A stretch of 64,000 nt of DNA from assembly GCF_016587375.1 (NCBI RefSeq), contig NZ_BNJG01000001.1, positions 2,170,001-2,234,000 of the forward strand, written 5' to 3'. Position 1 is the first letter of the stretch, and the number at the start of each line of letters is the position of its first letter. A model generated the notes under the pieces. The model did no database searches. It was given only the letters and a program-made list of their open reading frames with translations, and was not told the origin of the DNA. Shown here in pieces: positions 1 to 8,321 of this stretch. The DNA is from Ktedonobacter robiniae (GTDB lineage: Bacteria; Chloroflexota; Ktedonobacteria; Ktedonobacterales; Ktedonobacteraceae). The position numbers and the translations under genes were made by a program.

Positions 1-1492
1 GGCACGCAAGGCCTTCGTCATCAACGTCATTGGTGATTTCGGCCTGATGCTGGCCATCTTCCTGATCTTCCTGAACTATGGCACGTTGAACTTTCATGAT
101 GTCTTCACGAACGTCAACGCAGTCTCGACTGGCAGTGCGACGGCAGTGGCGATTACGCTGCTGATCTTCGTGGCCTGTGCCGCCAAGTCGGCGCAGTTGC
201 CGCTCTACATGTGGTTGCCCGACGCCATGGAAGGCCCGACACCTGTCAGCGCACTGATCCATGCCGCGACGATGGTAACCGCTGGTGTCTACCTGGTCGC
301 ACGCACGCATCCGCTCTTCCAGATCGCGCCCGTGGCGCTCAACGTTGTAGCGGGTATCGGTGGTGCGACGGCGCTCTTCGCGGCGACCATCGCCCTGGTG
401 CAGCTGGATATCAAGCGCGTCCTGGCCTACTCGACCATTAGCCAACTAGGCTATATGTTTATGGCCGAGGGCGTCTACAACTATTCGGCGGGCATCTTCC
501 ACCTGGTCACGCATGCCTTCTTCAAGGCCCTGCTCTTCCTGGGCGCGGGCGCGGTGATTCACGCCCTGGGCGGCGAGCAGGATATGCGCAACATGGGTGG
601 CCTGCGCAGCCGCTTGAAGATTACCTTCTGGACCTTCCTCTTCGCGACCTGGGCCATCAGTGGTCTGCCACCCCTGGCCGGTTTCTGGAGTAAGGACGAG
701 ATTCTGGGTGGGATCTTCGCCCAGGCCGTGCATACCGCCAATCCCGGCTACTATGTGTTGTGGGGCATCGGAATTCTGACGGCTGGCCTGACCGCCTTCT
801 ATATGTTCCGCCTCTTCTTCTCAGTCTTCTATGGCGAGTATCGTGGCGGCGCGGTGGTTCAGTCCGCGCACGAGGATGACGAGGAAGAAGACCTGGCTCC
901 CGCGAATCATGGTCATGGCCATGGCGCACCCGCCAGCATCTACCAGGTCTACGAGGTTCCGGCTGTGATGTGGATGCCGCTGGCGATCCTGGCCTTCCTC
1001 TCGATCATCGGTGGTGTCTTCGGCTCCTTCTCGCTGATCGGTCTGCCTAACTGGTCGCCGCTGGGCAATTTCCTGGCTCCGGTCTTCTCAGGTGTTCAGA
1101 CCCCTGAAATCTCACTGGGTCTCGAATGGGTCTCGGCTGGCCTGAGTATCGCAGCGGCGCTGGTAGGTTTCTTCCTGGCTCGTGCTCGTTACGCGCAGGG
1201 CTTTGCCTACAAAGAAAGCACCAGCCCGGTCTACAAGTTGCTCTTCAATAAGTACTATGTTGACGAGGCCCTTGGCTGGCTCATCGTCAAGCCCGTTCAG
1301 GGCGTGGGTCGTCTCGCCACGCGCTTCCTCGATGGAAGCCTGCTGGGCGGCATCAATACTGGTATTACCGCGCTCTTCCGCGGTTCGAGCAGTGGCATCC
1401 GTCGCCTGCAAACCGGCTATATGCGCAACTACGCGCTGGCGATCCTGTTCGGCGTACTGCTGATCGTTCTGTACTACGCGGTGAGGGGGTAG
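1..1492 (+). CDS. nuoL: NADH-quinone oxidoreductase subunit L (5' end outside window)
   Basis: Antiporter-like, proton-translocating membrane subunit of respiratory complex I. The reading frame is open from base 2, so the start codon and first helices lie upstream; about 496 codons are visible. Conserved features include the helix motif AKSAQLPLYMWLPDAMEGP (pumping lysine and Pro-rich break), the following PVSALIHAATMVTAG, and the long hydrophobic C-terminal part expected for the lateral helix. A His/Asp-rich cytoplasmic loop (codons for DDEEEDLAPANHGHGHG near 870-940) is an unusual local insertion. nuoM begins 5 nt after the stop, so L, M and N form one operon. Identity is secure; only the 5' end is missing. 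Confidence 0.95.
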   Translation, partial: ARKAFVINVIGDFGLMLAIFLIFLNYGTLNFHDVFTNVNAVSTGSATAVAITLLIFVACAAKSAQLPLYMWLPDAMEGPTPVSALIHAATMVTAGVYLVARTHPLFQIAPVALNVVAGIGGATALFAATIALVQLDIKRVLAYSTISQLGYMFMAEGVYNYSAGIFHLVTHAFFKALLFLGAGAVIHALGGEQDMRNMGGLRSRLKITFWTFLFATWAISGLPPLAGFWSKDEILGGIFAQAVHTANPGYYVLWGIGILTAGLTAFYMFRLFFSVFYGEYRGGAVVQSAHEDDEEEDLAPANHGHGHGAPASIYQVYEVPAVMWMPLAILAFLSIIGGVFGSFSLIGLPNWSPLGNFLAPVFSGVQTPEISLGLEWVSAGLSIAAALVGFFLARARYAQGFAYKESTSPVYKLLFNKYYVDEALGWLIVKPVQGVGRLATRFLDGSLLGGINTGITALFRGSSSGIRRLQTGYMRNYALAILFGVLLIVLYYAVRG

Positions 1493-1497
1493 AGGTT

Positions 1498-3069
1498 ATG
1501 CAATCGTACATTCTCTCGTTACTGATCTTCCTCCCGCTTATTGGAGGAGCCGTTGTGCTCTGCCTGCCGAAGGCGAACCAGACGCTTATTCGCTGGGTTT
1601 CGCTAGCCTTCGCGGGGATCAACGTGATATTCTCGTTCATCCTGGCCCTGCTGTATTCGCAGGCTACGGTGAGCAATTTCAGTCATTCGAGCTTCCAGGA
1701 GCGCCTGCCCTGGATTCCTTCGATTGGCATCAACTACACCCTGGATGTCGATGGCATCAGTCTGCTGCTGGTCGTACTGACCTCGCTGCTTGGACTGGTG
1801 TGTATGGCGGCCTCTTACCGCCAGCAGAAGCGCTTTAAGAACTACATGGCCTTTATGCTGCTCCTGCAAAGCGGTATCCTGGGCGTCTTTCTCTCGGCGA
1901 ACCTCTTCCTCTTCTATATCTTCTGGGAGTTAATGCTGATTCCAGCCTACTTCCTGGTGGGTACCTGGGGCGGAGAGCGCCGCATTTATGCCGCGTTCAA
2001 GTTTGTGCTCTATACCTCTGTGGGTAGCCTGCTGATGTTGGCGGGTATTATCGCCGTGGGCTACTTCTACACGCGTACGGCGGGTGCAGGCTGTGGCTTC
2101 ACGCTCGATATCGGCACCCTGACCAACGGTCTGACCAATGCCAATACGGGCGCGGTCACCTGCGCGGCCCATTTCGATAGCACAACACAACTCTGGCTCT
2201 TCCTGGCCTTCGCGGCTGCTTTCGCGGTCAAAATTCCCTTTGTGCCGTTCCATTCCTGGCTGCCGGATACCTATAGCGAGTCGCCCGCGCCCGTGACGGC
2301 TATCCTGGCTGGCGCCATGTCGAAGACCGGTGCCTATGGCTTCCTGCGCATCTGCATTCCGCTTTTCCCGCTGGCAGTGCAGACTCTGGCTCCGTTCTTT
2401 AGCATCCTGGCCGTCGTCGGTATTCTCTACTGCGCGGTCCTGGCCCTGGTCCAGACGGATCTCAAGCGCATTCTGGCCTACTCCAGTATCAGCCACCTGG
2501 GCGTGGTGATGCTGGGTATGTTCGCCTTTAACGCGCAGGGCGTCGAGGGTTCGGTCCTGCAGATGGTCAACCATGGTATCACGACCGCGACCCTCTTCCT
2601 GATCGCGGGCTACATCGAGGAGCGCGTGGGGACACGCAATATCGCCGACTTTGGCGGCATCGCGACACGCGTGCCGATCATGGCGACGATACTGCTGATC
2701 GCGGCCCTCTCGTCGTTGGGTCTACCTGGACTCAACAGCTTCGCGGGCGAGTTCCTCTCGCTGTTGGGCGCGTTCCGCAGTAACGTGACTCTGGGTGTGC
2801 TGGGAACCGCCGTGGTCGTCCCTGCCGCCTGGTACATGCTGCGCTTCTTCCAGGGCGTGATGACGGGTCCAGGCCCGGCCCTGGGTCCGGTAGCGCAGGT
2901 CACACGTCGCGGCGGCCTGGCGGATATCCGTATGGGCGAGTTCCTGGCGATCCTGCCACTCCTGGCGTTGATCTTCTACATCGGCTTGCAGCCTGCGCCG
3001 CTCACATTCCTGCTGCACCAACCGGTGTTGAACACGATGCAAAATCTAGGCAATGCGTTCATCAAATGA
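1498..3069 (+). CDS. nuoM: NADH-quinone oxidoreductase subunit M
   Basis: Second antiporter-like proton pump subunit of complex I, 523 residues, about 14 membrane helices. The TM5 glutamate is in FYIFWELMLIPAYFLVGTWG and the TM7 lysine in FAVKIPFVPFHSWLPDTYSE, both hallmark residues of the family; SKTGAYGFLR and LKRILAYSSISHLG follow as expected. Starts at ATG 5 nt after nuoL with a GAGG-type ribosome site inside the end of nuoL. Length is normal. A small interrupted hairpin (GAGCC/GGCTC core, 3074-3103) sits in the 51-nt gap before nuoN. Confidence 0.97.
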   Translation: MQSYILSLLIFLPLIGGAVVLCLPKANQTLIRWVSLAFAGINVIFSFILALLYSQATVSNFSHSSFQERLPWIPSIGINYTLDVDGISLLLVVLTSLLGLVCMAASYRQQKRFKNYMAFMLLLQSGILGVFLSANLFLFYIFWELMLIPAYFLVGTWGGERRIYAAFKFVLYTSVGSLLMLAGIIAVGYFYTRTAGAGCGFTLDIGTLTNGLTNANTGAVTCAAHFDSTTQLWLFLAFAAAFAVKIPFVPFHSWLPDTYSESPAPVTAILAGAMSKTGAYGFLRICIPLFPLAVQTLAPFFSILAVVGILYCAVLALVQTDLKRILAYSSISHLGVVMLGMFAFNAQGVEGSVLQMVNHGITTATLFLIAGYIEERVGTRNIADFGGIATRVPIMATILLIAALSSLGLPGLNSFAGEFLSLLGAFRSNVTLGVLGTAVVVPAAWYMLRFFQGVMTGPGPALGPVAQVTRRGGLADIRMGEFLAILPLLALIFYIGLQPAPLTFLLHQPVLNTMQNLGNAFIK

Positions 3070-3120
3070 GCGTAGAGGGAGCCTCCCGCGTGGCGGCTCC
3101 TCTCTCACGAGGTATGGTCA

Positions 3121-4836
3121 ATGACGTTTACATTCACTGTCACCGCCGCTGATTGGTGGCGAATAGCGCCATTAGTGGTCCTGGTGGGCATGGCTCTCAT
3201 TGTGATGCTGGTTGATGCCGTATTGCCGCATGAGGGTGAGCGCACCAAGCATAGCGGACCACAGAACTACACCATTCTGCCAATCCTGGCATTTGTGGGT
3301 GTGGTTGGCGCTATCGGAACCACGATCGGACTTTTACTTGGCGGAGATCAGCGCGAAGCCTTCAATGGCATGGTTGGCTCAGATCAGGGCACACAACTGG
3401 CGTACCTGATTATCCTGAGCGCCGCTGGCCTGGGCATCCTGCTCTCGCCGCCGTATCTCAAGCGCCTGCAACTGGTACACCAGGGCGAATATTATACGCT
3501 GATGCTACTAGCTGCAGTGGGCATGATGCTACTGGCCGCTTCGACCAGCCTGCTCACGGTCTTCTTGGGCATTGAGATGCTCTCGCTGGCCCTGTATATT
3601 CTCTCGAGCTTTATCGAGCGCCGTCGCGCCTCGCTGGAGTCGGGCATGAAATACTTCCTGCTCAGCTCCTTCGCCTCGGCCTTCCTGCTCTATGGCCTGG
3701 CCCTGACATATGGCGCGACAAATAGCACACGTTTCCAGGATATCGCCTTCTTTGCCGCGCACCTACCAGGTGCGGCCAATGGCACGGCACAGGCTCCGAT
3801 TCTTCTGATCGTGGCCCTGGGCCTGCTCACGGTGGGCTTCGCCTTCAAAGTCTCGGCGATTCCCTTCCAGGCCTGGACGCCCGACGTCTACCAGGGCGCG
3901 CCCGCTCCTGTGACGGCCTTTATGTCGGTCGGCACCAAGGCCGCGGCCATGATCGCCTTTGGGCGGCTCTTCGGACTGGTCCTACTGCCCTTCCATGATA
4001 CCTGGGCGCCCGTGATCTGGGCCATCGCCATCCTGACCATGGTTGGCGGCAATATCATGGCTGTGGTACAGACCAACGCCAAACGCCTGTTGGCCTATTC
4101 CAGCATCGCGCACGCTGGCTATATGCTGATCGGCATTGTAGTTGGTGGCACGCTCGGTATGAGTGCGCTGCTCTTCTACCTGGCCTGCTACACCTTCCTG
4201 AACCTGGGCGCCTTTGGCGCAATCTCGGTTCTAGAGGGCCTGGATAACGCTGGTAGCAGCGCCAACGATTTGCGCGGTCTCTGGCATCGGCGCCCGGTTG
4301 TGGCTGGTCTGCTGGCCTTCTTCCTGCTGGCCCTGGCGGGCTTCCCACCCATGGCAGGCTTCGCTGGTAAGTACTACATCTTCTACGCCGCGCTCGCGGG
4401 TGGGCATCCTGAACTGTTGATCATCGGTGTCCTCGCCAGCGTCCTGGGTATGTACTACTACCTGCGCGTCATCGCCACCATGTTCATGGAGCAGACGGAG
4501 GAAGAGAAAGAGGCACTGACCCTGGGAACCGTTCCGGCCTCGCCCAAGGTCAGCGAATCCCGCCGTCCGGCACGCACCTCTGGTGCCGCTCGGAGCACCA
4601 CCGCGACGCTCTCGCGTGGTGGTGCCGCCGTCGCCGTCAAGCCAGAGACACGCACCGCTGTGGTGAACTCACCTCTCCCCGCCGAGGCGGAGGAGCAAGA
4701 TCCAGCGCGCAGCCTCAACTGGTTCGCCTGGACCGCCCTGGTCATCGCGACCATCGGCACACTCGCGGTCGGCACGGTCCTGCCCTTCTGGCTCGTCCAG
4801 CTCGCGCAGCAAGCCGCCCCCATGATGCTCAAGTAA
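3121..4836 (+). CDS. nuoN: NADH-quinone oxidoreductase subunit N
   Basis: Third antiporter-like subunit of complex I and last gene of the visible operon, 571 residues. Motifs include FLGIEMLSLALYIL (TM5 glutamate), FAFKVSAIPFQAWTPDVYQG (TM7 lysine) and LLAYSSIAHAGYMLIG. It is longer than the usual 470-500 residues because of a low-complexity, Ala/Arg/Thr/Glu-rich segment of roughly 75 residues (about 457-535) between the penultimate and last membrane helices, which should lie in one soluble loop. GAGG lies 9 nt upstream of the ATG. A clear terminator follows. Confidence 0.96.
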   Translation: MTFTFTVTAADWWRIAPLVVLVGMALIVMLVDAVLPHEGERTKHSGPQNYTILPILAFVGVVGAIGTTIGLLLGGDQREAFNGMVGSDQGTQLAYLIILSAAGLGILLSPPYLKRLQLVHQGEYYTLMLLAAVGMMLLAASTSLLTVFLGIEMLSLALYILSSFIERRRASLESGMKYFLLSSFASAFLLYGLALTYGATNSTRFQDIAFFAAHLPGAANGTAQAPILLIVALGLLTVGFAFKVSAIPFQAWTPDVYQGAPAPVTAFMSVGTKAAAMIAFGRLFGLVLLPFHDTWAPVIWAIAILTMVGGNIMAVVQTNAKRLLAYSSIAHAGYMLIGIVVGGTLGMSALLFYLACYTFLNLGAFGAISVLEGLDNAGSSANDLRGLWHRRPVVAGLLAFFLLALAGFPPMAGFAGKYYIFYAALAGGHPELLIIGVLASVLGMYYYLRVIATMFMEQTEEEKEALTLGTVPASPKVSESRRPARTSGAARSTTATLSRGGAAVAVKPETRTAVVNSPLPAEAEEQDPARSLNWFAWTALVIATIGTLAVGTVLPFWLVQLAQQAAPMMLK

Positions 4837-4849
4837 CACTTACTCAAGA

Positions 4850-4894
4850 GTAGAAAAAGACGCCCTCTCACTATGGGAGGGCGTCTTTTTCTAC
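4850..4894 (+). terminator. Rho-independent terminator of the nuo operon
   Basis: Stem GACGCCCTC / GAGGGCGTC, extended by AGAAAAA / TTTTTCT on the outside, then a T-rich run. It begins 14 nt after the nuoN stop. The A-run on the left arm makes it able to work in both directions. Confidence 0.9.
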
Positions 4895-5087
4895 TTTGTG
4901 ACAGTTGCTCTAATTGTTACAAAAGTGTTACAAAATGCTTTGCAATTTACACAGTTTCTCTCACATTTCGTCATAATTTCGTGACATCGACTCGCTATAC
5001 TTCCTGAAGATGAGCGAGCCTAGAAGACTGGATTGTGGAATGTAGTTTTTGCCGCTCTCAATACACACATGGAAGAAGTATAGTGAT

Positions 5088-6122
5088 ATGATATCTACTC
5101 CGAAAAAGACCGAACAATCTTCATTTTCTCATAATACGGCATCGCAATTTGAAGGTTTTCATTTCTCCTCCTTGCTTCGTAGAGGATTTGAGTTGAATCC
5201 CTGGCTTATGCTAGTAGGCCTGATGATGGTGCTGACACTCCTGGCTGCTGGCGTGGGGCTGATTGTGGACCATCGAGTTATTACTGGCGCACCGGCCTGG
5301 GTCAAACCAGCTAAATTCGCCATCTCATTCAGCATCTACTGCTTTACATTTGTCTGGCTTCTCACGTTTGTACAGCGTTGGAAAAAGCTAGTAGCTCTCG
5401 TGACTGCTGTAAGCACCATTGGGGTGATCGGTGAAATGGGACTAATCGTCTTACAGGTGGTACGCGGGGTTGCCAGCCACTTTAACCGGGCCACTACCTT
5501 TGACTCGACAATCTACTCGACCATGGGAACATTCGCGGTGCTGCTCTGGGTAGGAGCCTTTTTGACGGCGATCTTGCTCTTGTTTGAACGTCGTACCGAG
5601 AAAGCGCTGCTCTGGTCATTGCTCCTGGGTCTCGTGATTGCCATGGTTGGGATGTACGTTGGGGTAATGATGACGCAACCCACCGCCATGCAGTTGGCCG
5701 CGAAGCATGCCGGGCATGCTCTCCTGATCAGTGGAGCGCATAGTGTCGATGCTCCCGATAGCAGTCCAGGCCTGCCCTTTCTGGGATGGAGTACGGTTGG
5801 GGGAGACCTACGCATTGCCCATTTCGTCGGATTACACGCCTTACAAGTATTACCCCTGGTTGGGTGGCTCCTCTCAGGACAACGTTTCTCCTGTCTGCGA
5901 ATAGGCCATCGCGTGGCTCTTATCTGGACCATTAGCCTGGGCTATCTGGGGCTGGTTGCTTCACTCCTCTGGCAGGCCTTGCGCGGCCAATCACTGATTG
6001 CTCCCGATGCGCTGACATGGCTAACCTGGAGCGGTGTGGTTGGTCTGACCCTGCTCGCGATTGTCGCGATTGTCGTCCATGCTCGCCTGAACGTGATTCA
6101 CAGCACTCGCTTGAGCGTATAG
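5088..6122 (+). CDS. Polytopic membrane protein of unknown function
   Basis: 344 residues with about nine hydrophobic helices and short loops, no soluble domain. The phrase GAPAWVKPAKFAISFSIY after the second helix is the most distinctive stretch; related proteins of similar layout occur in actinobacteria and Chloroflexota, with no known role. Start chosen at ATG 5088 because GGAAGAAG lies about 10 nt upstream; a TTG at 5049 is in frame but has no ribosome site. The upstream 190 bp are A+T rich and probably hold the promoter. No functional assignment is justified. Confidence 0.7.
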   Translation: MISTPKKTEQSSFSHNTASQFEGFHFSSLLRRGFELNPWLMLVGLMMVLTLLAAGVGLIVDHRVITGAPAWVKPAKFAISFSIYCFTFVWLLTFVQRWKKLVALVTAVSTIGVIGEMGLIVLQVVRGVASHFNRATTFDSTIYSTMGTFAVLLWVGAFLTAILLLFERRTEKALLWSLLLGLVIAMVGMYVGVMMTQPTAMQLAAKHAGHALLISGAHSVDAPDSSPGLPFLGWSTVGGDLRIAHFVGLHALQVLPLVGWLLSGQRFSCLRIGHRVALIWTISLGYLGLVASLLWQALRGQSLIAPDALTWLTWSGVVGLTLLAIVAIVVHARLNVIHSTRLSV

Positions 6123-6176
6123 TAAGTGAGACCTGTGCTTCTCTAAAAGAATATGGCCGATATGAGAGGAGACCCC

Positions 6177-6971
6177 ATGATAAAAGTTACTTCAAAAGAC
6201 GGAACGCACATCGCCTTCGATCAGTTTGGGCAGAGGCTAGCACTTATTCTGGTGGCAGGCGCGACTGCGACGCGTGTAGCCGAGACATCGCTAGCCACGG
6301 TCCTGGCACCACATTTCACAGTATTCGCCTATGATCGGCGAGGAAGAGGCGACAGTGGAGATAACACGCCATACGCGGTCGAGCGCGAGGTAGAAGATAT
6401 CGAGGCCCTGATCGACGAGGCTGGAGGTTCAGCGTTTGTCTTTGGTCACTCCTCCGGGGCGGTTCTGGCTCTTGAGGCGGCGCGCCTCCTCCCCAGTAAA
6501 ATTACAAAACTAGCGCTATACGAACCACCATTTATCGTCGATGATAGCCGACCTCGCCCCCCAGAGAATTATGTATCACACTTGAATGAGCTGATATCAT
6601 CGGGCCAGCGGGGGCAAGCAGTCGCATACTTTATGACAGAGGCTGTGGGTGTTCCTGCCGAAATGGTTGCTCAGATGCAGCAATCGCCCATGTGGCCGGA
6701 ATTAGAGAAAGTAGCACACACGATCCCATATGATGGCACCATCATGGGCGACACTATGCGCGGCGATCCGCGACCACTCAAGAAATGGGCCTCTGTCAGC
6801 GTTCCCACGCTTGTAATGGATGGCGGAGCCAGCCATGTGTTTATGCACCACGGAGCGCAAGCAATTACCGACATCCTTCCCAACGCGCAGCGCCGCACCC
6901 TTGAAGGCCAGGACCACGGCCCGGCGGATGATGTTCTCGCCCCCGCACTCGAAGCCTTCTTCTTCAGTTAA
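6177..6971 (+). CDS. Alpha/beta-fold hydrolase
   Basis: 264 residues, cytoplasmic, with the alpha/beta-hydrolase layout: nucleophile elbow VFGHSSGAVLALEAA (Ser at about residue 92), acid in the strand TLVMDGGAS, and a C-terminal catalytic His in LEGQDHGPADD. The substrate cannot be told. ATG 6177 is preceded by AGAGGAG at 8 nt; an in-frame ATG at 6153 lacks a good ribosome site. The gene follows the membrane protein by 54 nt and ends 4 bp before a long palindrome. Confidence 0.85.
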   Translation: MIKVTSKDGTHIAFDQFGQRLALILVAGATATRVAETSLATVLAPHFTVFAYDRRGRGDSGDNTPYAVEREVEDIEALIDEAGGSAFVFGHSSGAVLALEAARLLPSKITKLALYEPPFIVDDSRPRPPENYVSHLNELISSGQRGQAVAYFMTEAVGVPAEMVAQMQQSPMWPELEKVAHTIPYDGTIMGDTMRGDPRPLKKWASVSVPTLVMDGGASHVFMHHGAQAITDILPNAQRRTLEGQDHGPADDVLAPALEAFFFS

Positions 6972-6975
6972 GGCA

Positions 6976-7059
6976 CGACGCTACAAAAGTACGCGTCTAC
7001 GTATCATGGCGCGATATGCCTCGTACCATGATACGTAGACGCGTACTTTTGTAGCGTCG
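6976..7059. repeat. Long intergenic palindrome, family A (copy 1)
   Basis: Perfect 34-nt arms (6976-7009 and 7026-7059) around a 16-nt loop, between two convergent genes and ending 1 bp before the HxlR stop codon. The arm contains GTACGCGTCTACGTAT. Related arms, with core ACGCGTCTACATAT, recur at 9.3, 56.4 and 59.6 kb. No T-run is needed for such a stem, but it may act as a bidirectional terminator. Confidence 0.9.
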
Positions 7060-7060
7060 G

Positions 7061-7495
7061 TTAATGGGATATCTCTCCCCGCTGCTGCACAAGCGTCATG
7101 ATCTGGTCTTGTAGGGTGGTTCGATCTACCTGGTCATAGTCGGCGCGCTTCTGTTCAACCTCTTCGATATATTGCTCCGACCACTCGCGTAGCGCCCAGA
7201 TCGGCTCGATAAGCGTCTGGCCCAGTGGCGTCAAAGAGTACTCCACCATGGGCGGAATCACGGGATAAACCACGCGCTTGACCAGGCCATTACGCTCCAG
7301 GCCGCGCAGGGTCTGCGTCAGCATCTTCTTCGAGATACCCTGGATATGCGCGTGCAGCTGGCTAAAGCGCCTTGTCTCCCCACGCAGAGCCACAATGACC
7401 AGCATGGTCCACTGATCGGCGATCAACTCCAGGCCACGCCGCGTGCGGCAATCCGGCCGAATAATCGGCTCTTCAACTTTATTTCTGGTAACCAT
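7061..7495 (-). CDS. HxlR-family winged-helix transcriptional regulator
   Basis: 144 residues with the HxlR signature: N-terminal Cys-containing CRTRRGLELIADQWTMLV, then the wing region KKMLTQTLRGLERNGLVKR and VVYPVIPPMVEYSLTPLG. Members are small dimeric DNA-binding proteins, often sensing electrophiles or redox state through the N-terminal cysteine. It diverges from a NADP-binding reductase and a quinone oxidoreductase, which makes those two genes its likely targets. No clear Shine-Dalgarno is seen before the ATG at 7495. Confidence 0.92.
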   Translation of the reverse strand: MVTRNKVEEPIIRPDCRTRRGLELIADQWTMLVIVALRGETRRFSQLHAHIQGISKKMLTQTLRGLERNGLVKRVVYPVIPPMVEYSLTPLGQTLIEPIWALREWSEQYIEEVEQKRADYDQVDRTTLQDQIMTLVQQRGEISH

Positions 7496-7525
7496 GAGGT
7501 AACTATATCACTTTGCGGTCACTCC

Positions 7526-7554
7526 TTACAAGAAGAAAGCTTCTTCTTTATAAT
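7526..7554 (+). promoter_or_regulatory. Promoter with palindromic operator for the 7618 gene
   Basis: TTACAA (7526-7531) and TATAAT (7549-7554) are separated by 17 bp, and the spacer is almost exactly filled by the near-palindrome AGAAGAAAGCTTCTTCT. Such a position would let the divergent HxlR protein block RNA polymerase. The assignment is inference from sequence and context. Confidence 0.55.
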
Positions 7555-7617
7555 TTGCAATAACAACACTGTTTTACGACGCTTCAAGCGCACATATAGA
7601 AGAAGAGGAAATTAAAT

Positions 7618-8277
7618 ATGTCTTCATTGAGTATTACTATCCTGGGTGCGGGACCTATCGGGAGCACATTGGGACGCAAGTGGGCAAAGGTCGGGCATAG
7701 CATTGCTTATGGCGTACAGAATCCCTCGTCGGAGCGGGCGCAGGCTCTACGCCAGGACTTGGGAGAGCAAATCTTCATCGGCTCCCCAGCAGAGGCTCTG
7801 GCAAAAGGTGATATTGTTGTGCTCGCGCTCGCGGGGCAGGCGGTTGAAGGGATTATTACCACCTACGCGCAACAGTTAAGCGGTAAAATTATCATCGATG
7901 CTGCCAATAGGTATCCGCCCGATCAAAAGTTCTCTCAGACGCATCAATGGCCAACAACAGCGCTATATAGTGCCCATATATTGCAATCACATGCTCCACA
8001 TGCCAAGGTCTACCGGGCCTTCAATACCTATAGCTGGCAAAATCTCGCTGACCCAGACTACCAGGGCATCCAGGCCGACATGTTCTACTGCGGTCCCAGT
8101 GGCAATGCTATGGCGACAGTTGAGCAGCTTATTGCCGAGATTGGACTGCAACCGGTACGTTTGGGCGACCTGGACCAGATCGATGTAGTGGATAGTGTTC
8201 TACGCCTCTGGGGTACCCTCGCTATTGTCCAGGGTAAGGGAGTCAATAACATCGCATTCAAGGTGCTAACACGCTAG
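7618..8277 (+). CDS. NADP-binding reductase of the F420-oxidoreductase-like family
   Basis: 219 residues. A Rossmann fold at the N terminus carries ILGAGPIGSTLGRKWAKVGH with the GxGxxG dinucleotide loop; the family includes NADPH-dependent F420 reductases and many small NADP-binding proteins. DIVVLALAGQAVEGI and KIIIDAANRYPPD are family-typical strands. Substrate unknown. AGAGGAAA lies before the ATG. Followed after 44 nt by a quinone oxidoreductase, probably in one transcript under the HxlR regulator. Confidence 0.8.
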   Translation: MSSLSITILGAGPIGSTLGRKWAKVGHSIAYGVQNPSSERAQALRQDLGEQIFIGSPAEALAKGDIVVLALAGQAVEGIITTYAQQLSGKIIIDAANRYPPDQKFSQTHQWPTTALYSAHILQSHAPHAKVYRAFNTYSWQNLADPDYQGIQADMFYCGPSGNAMATVEQLIAEIGLQPVRLGDLDQIDVVDSVLRLWGTLAIVQGKGVNNIAFKVLTR

Positions 8278-8321
8278 CAAAGAGTAGTTGCTGCATAGAA
8301 TAGATTCTGAAGGAGAAAGAT

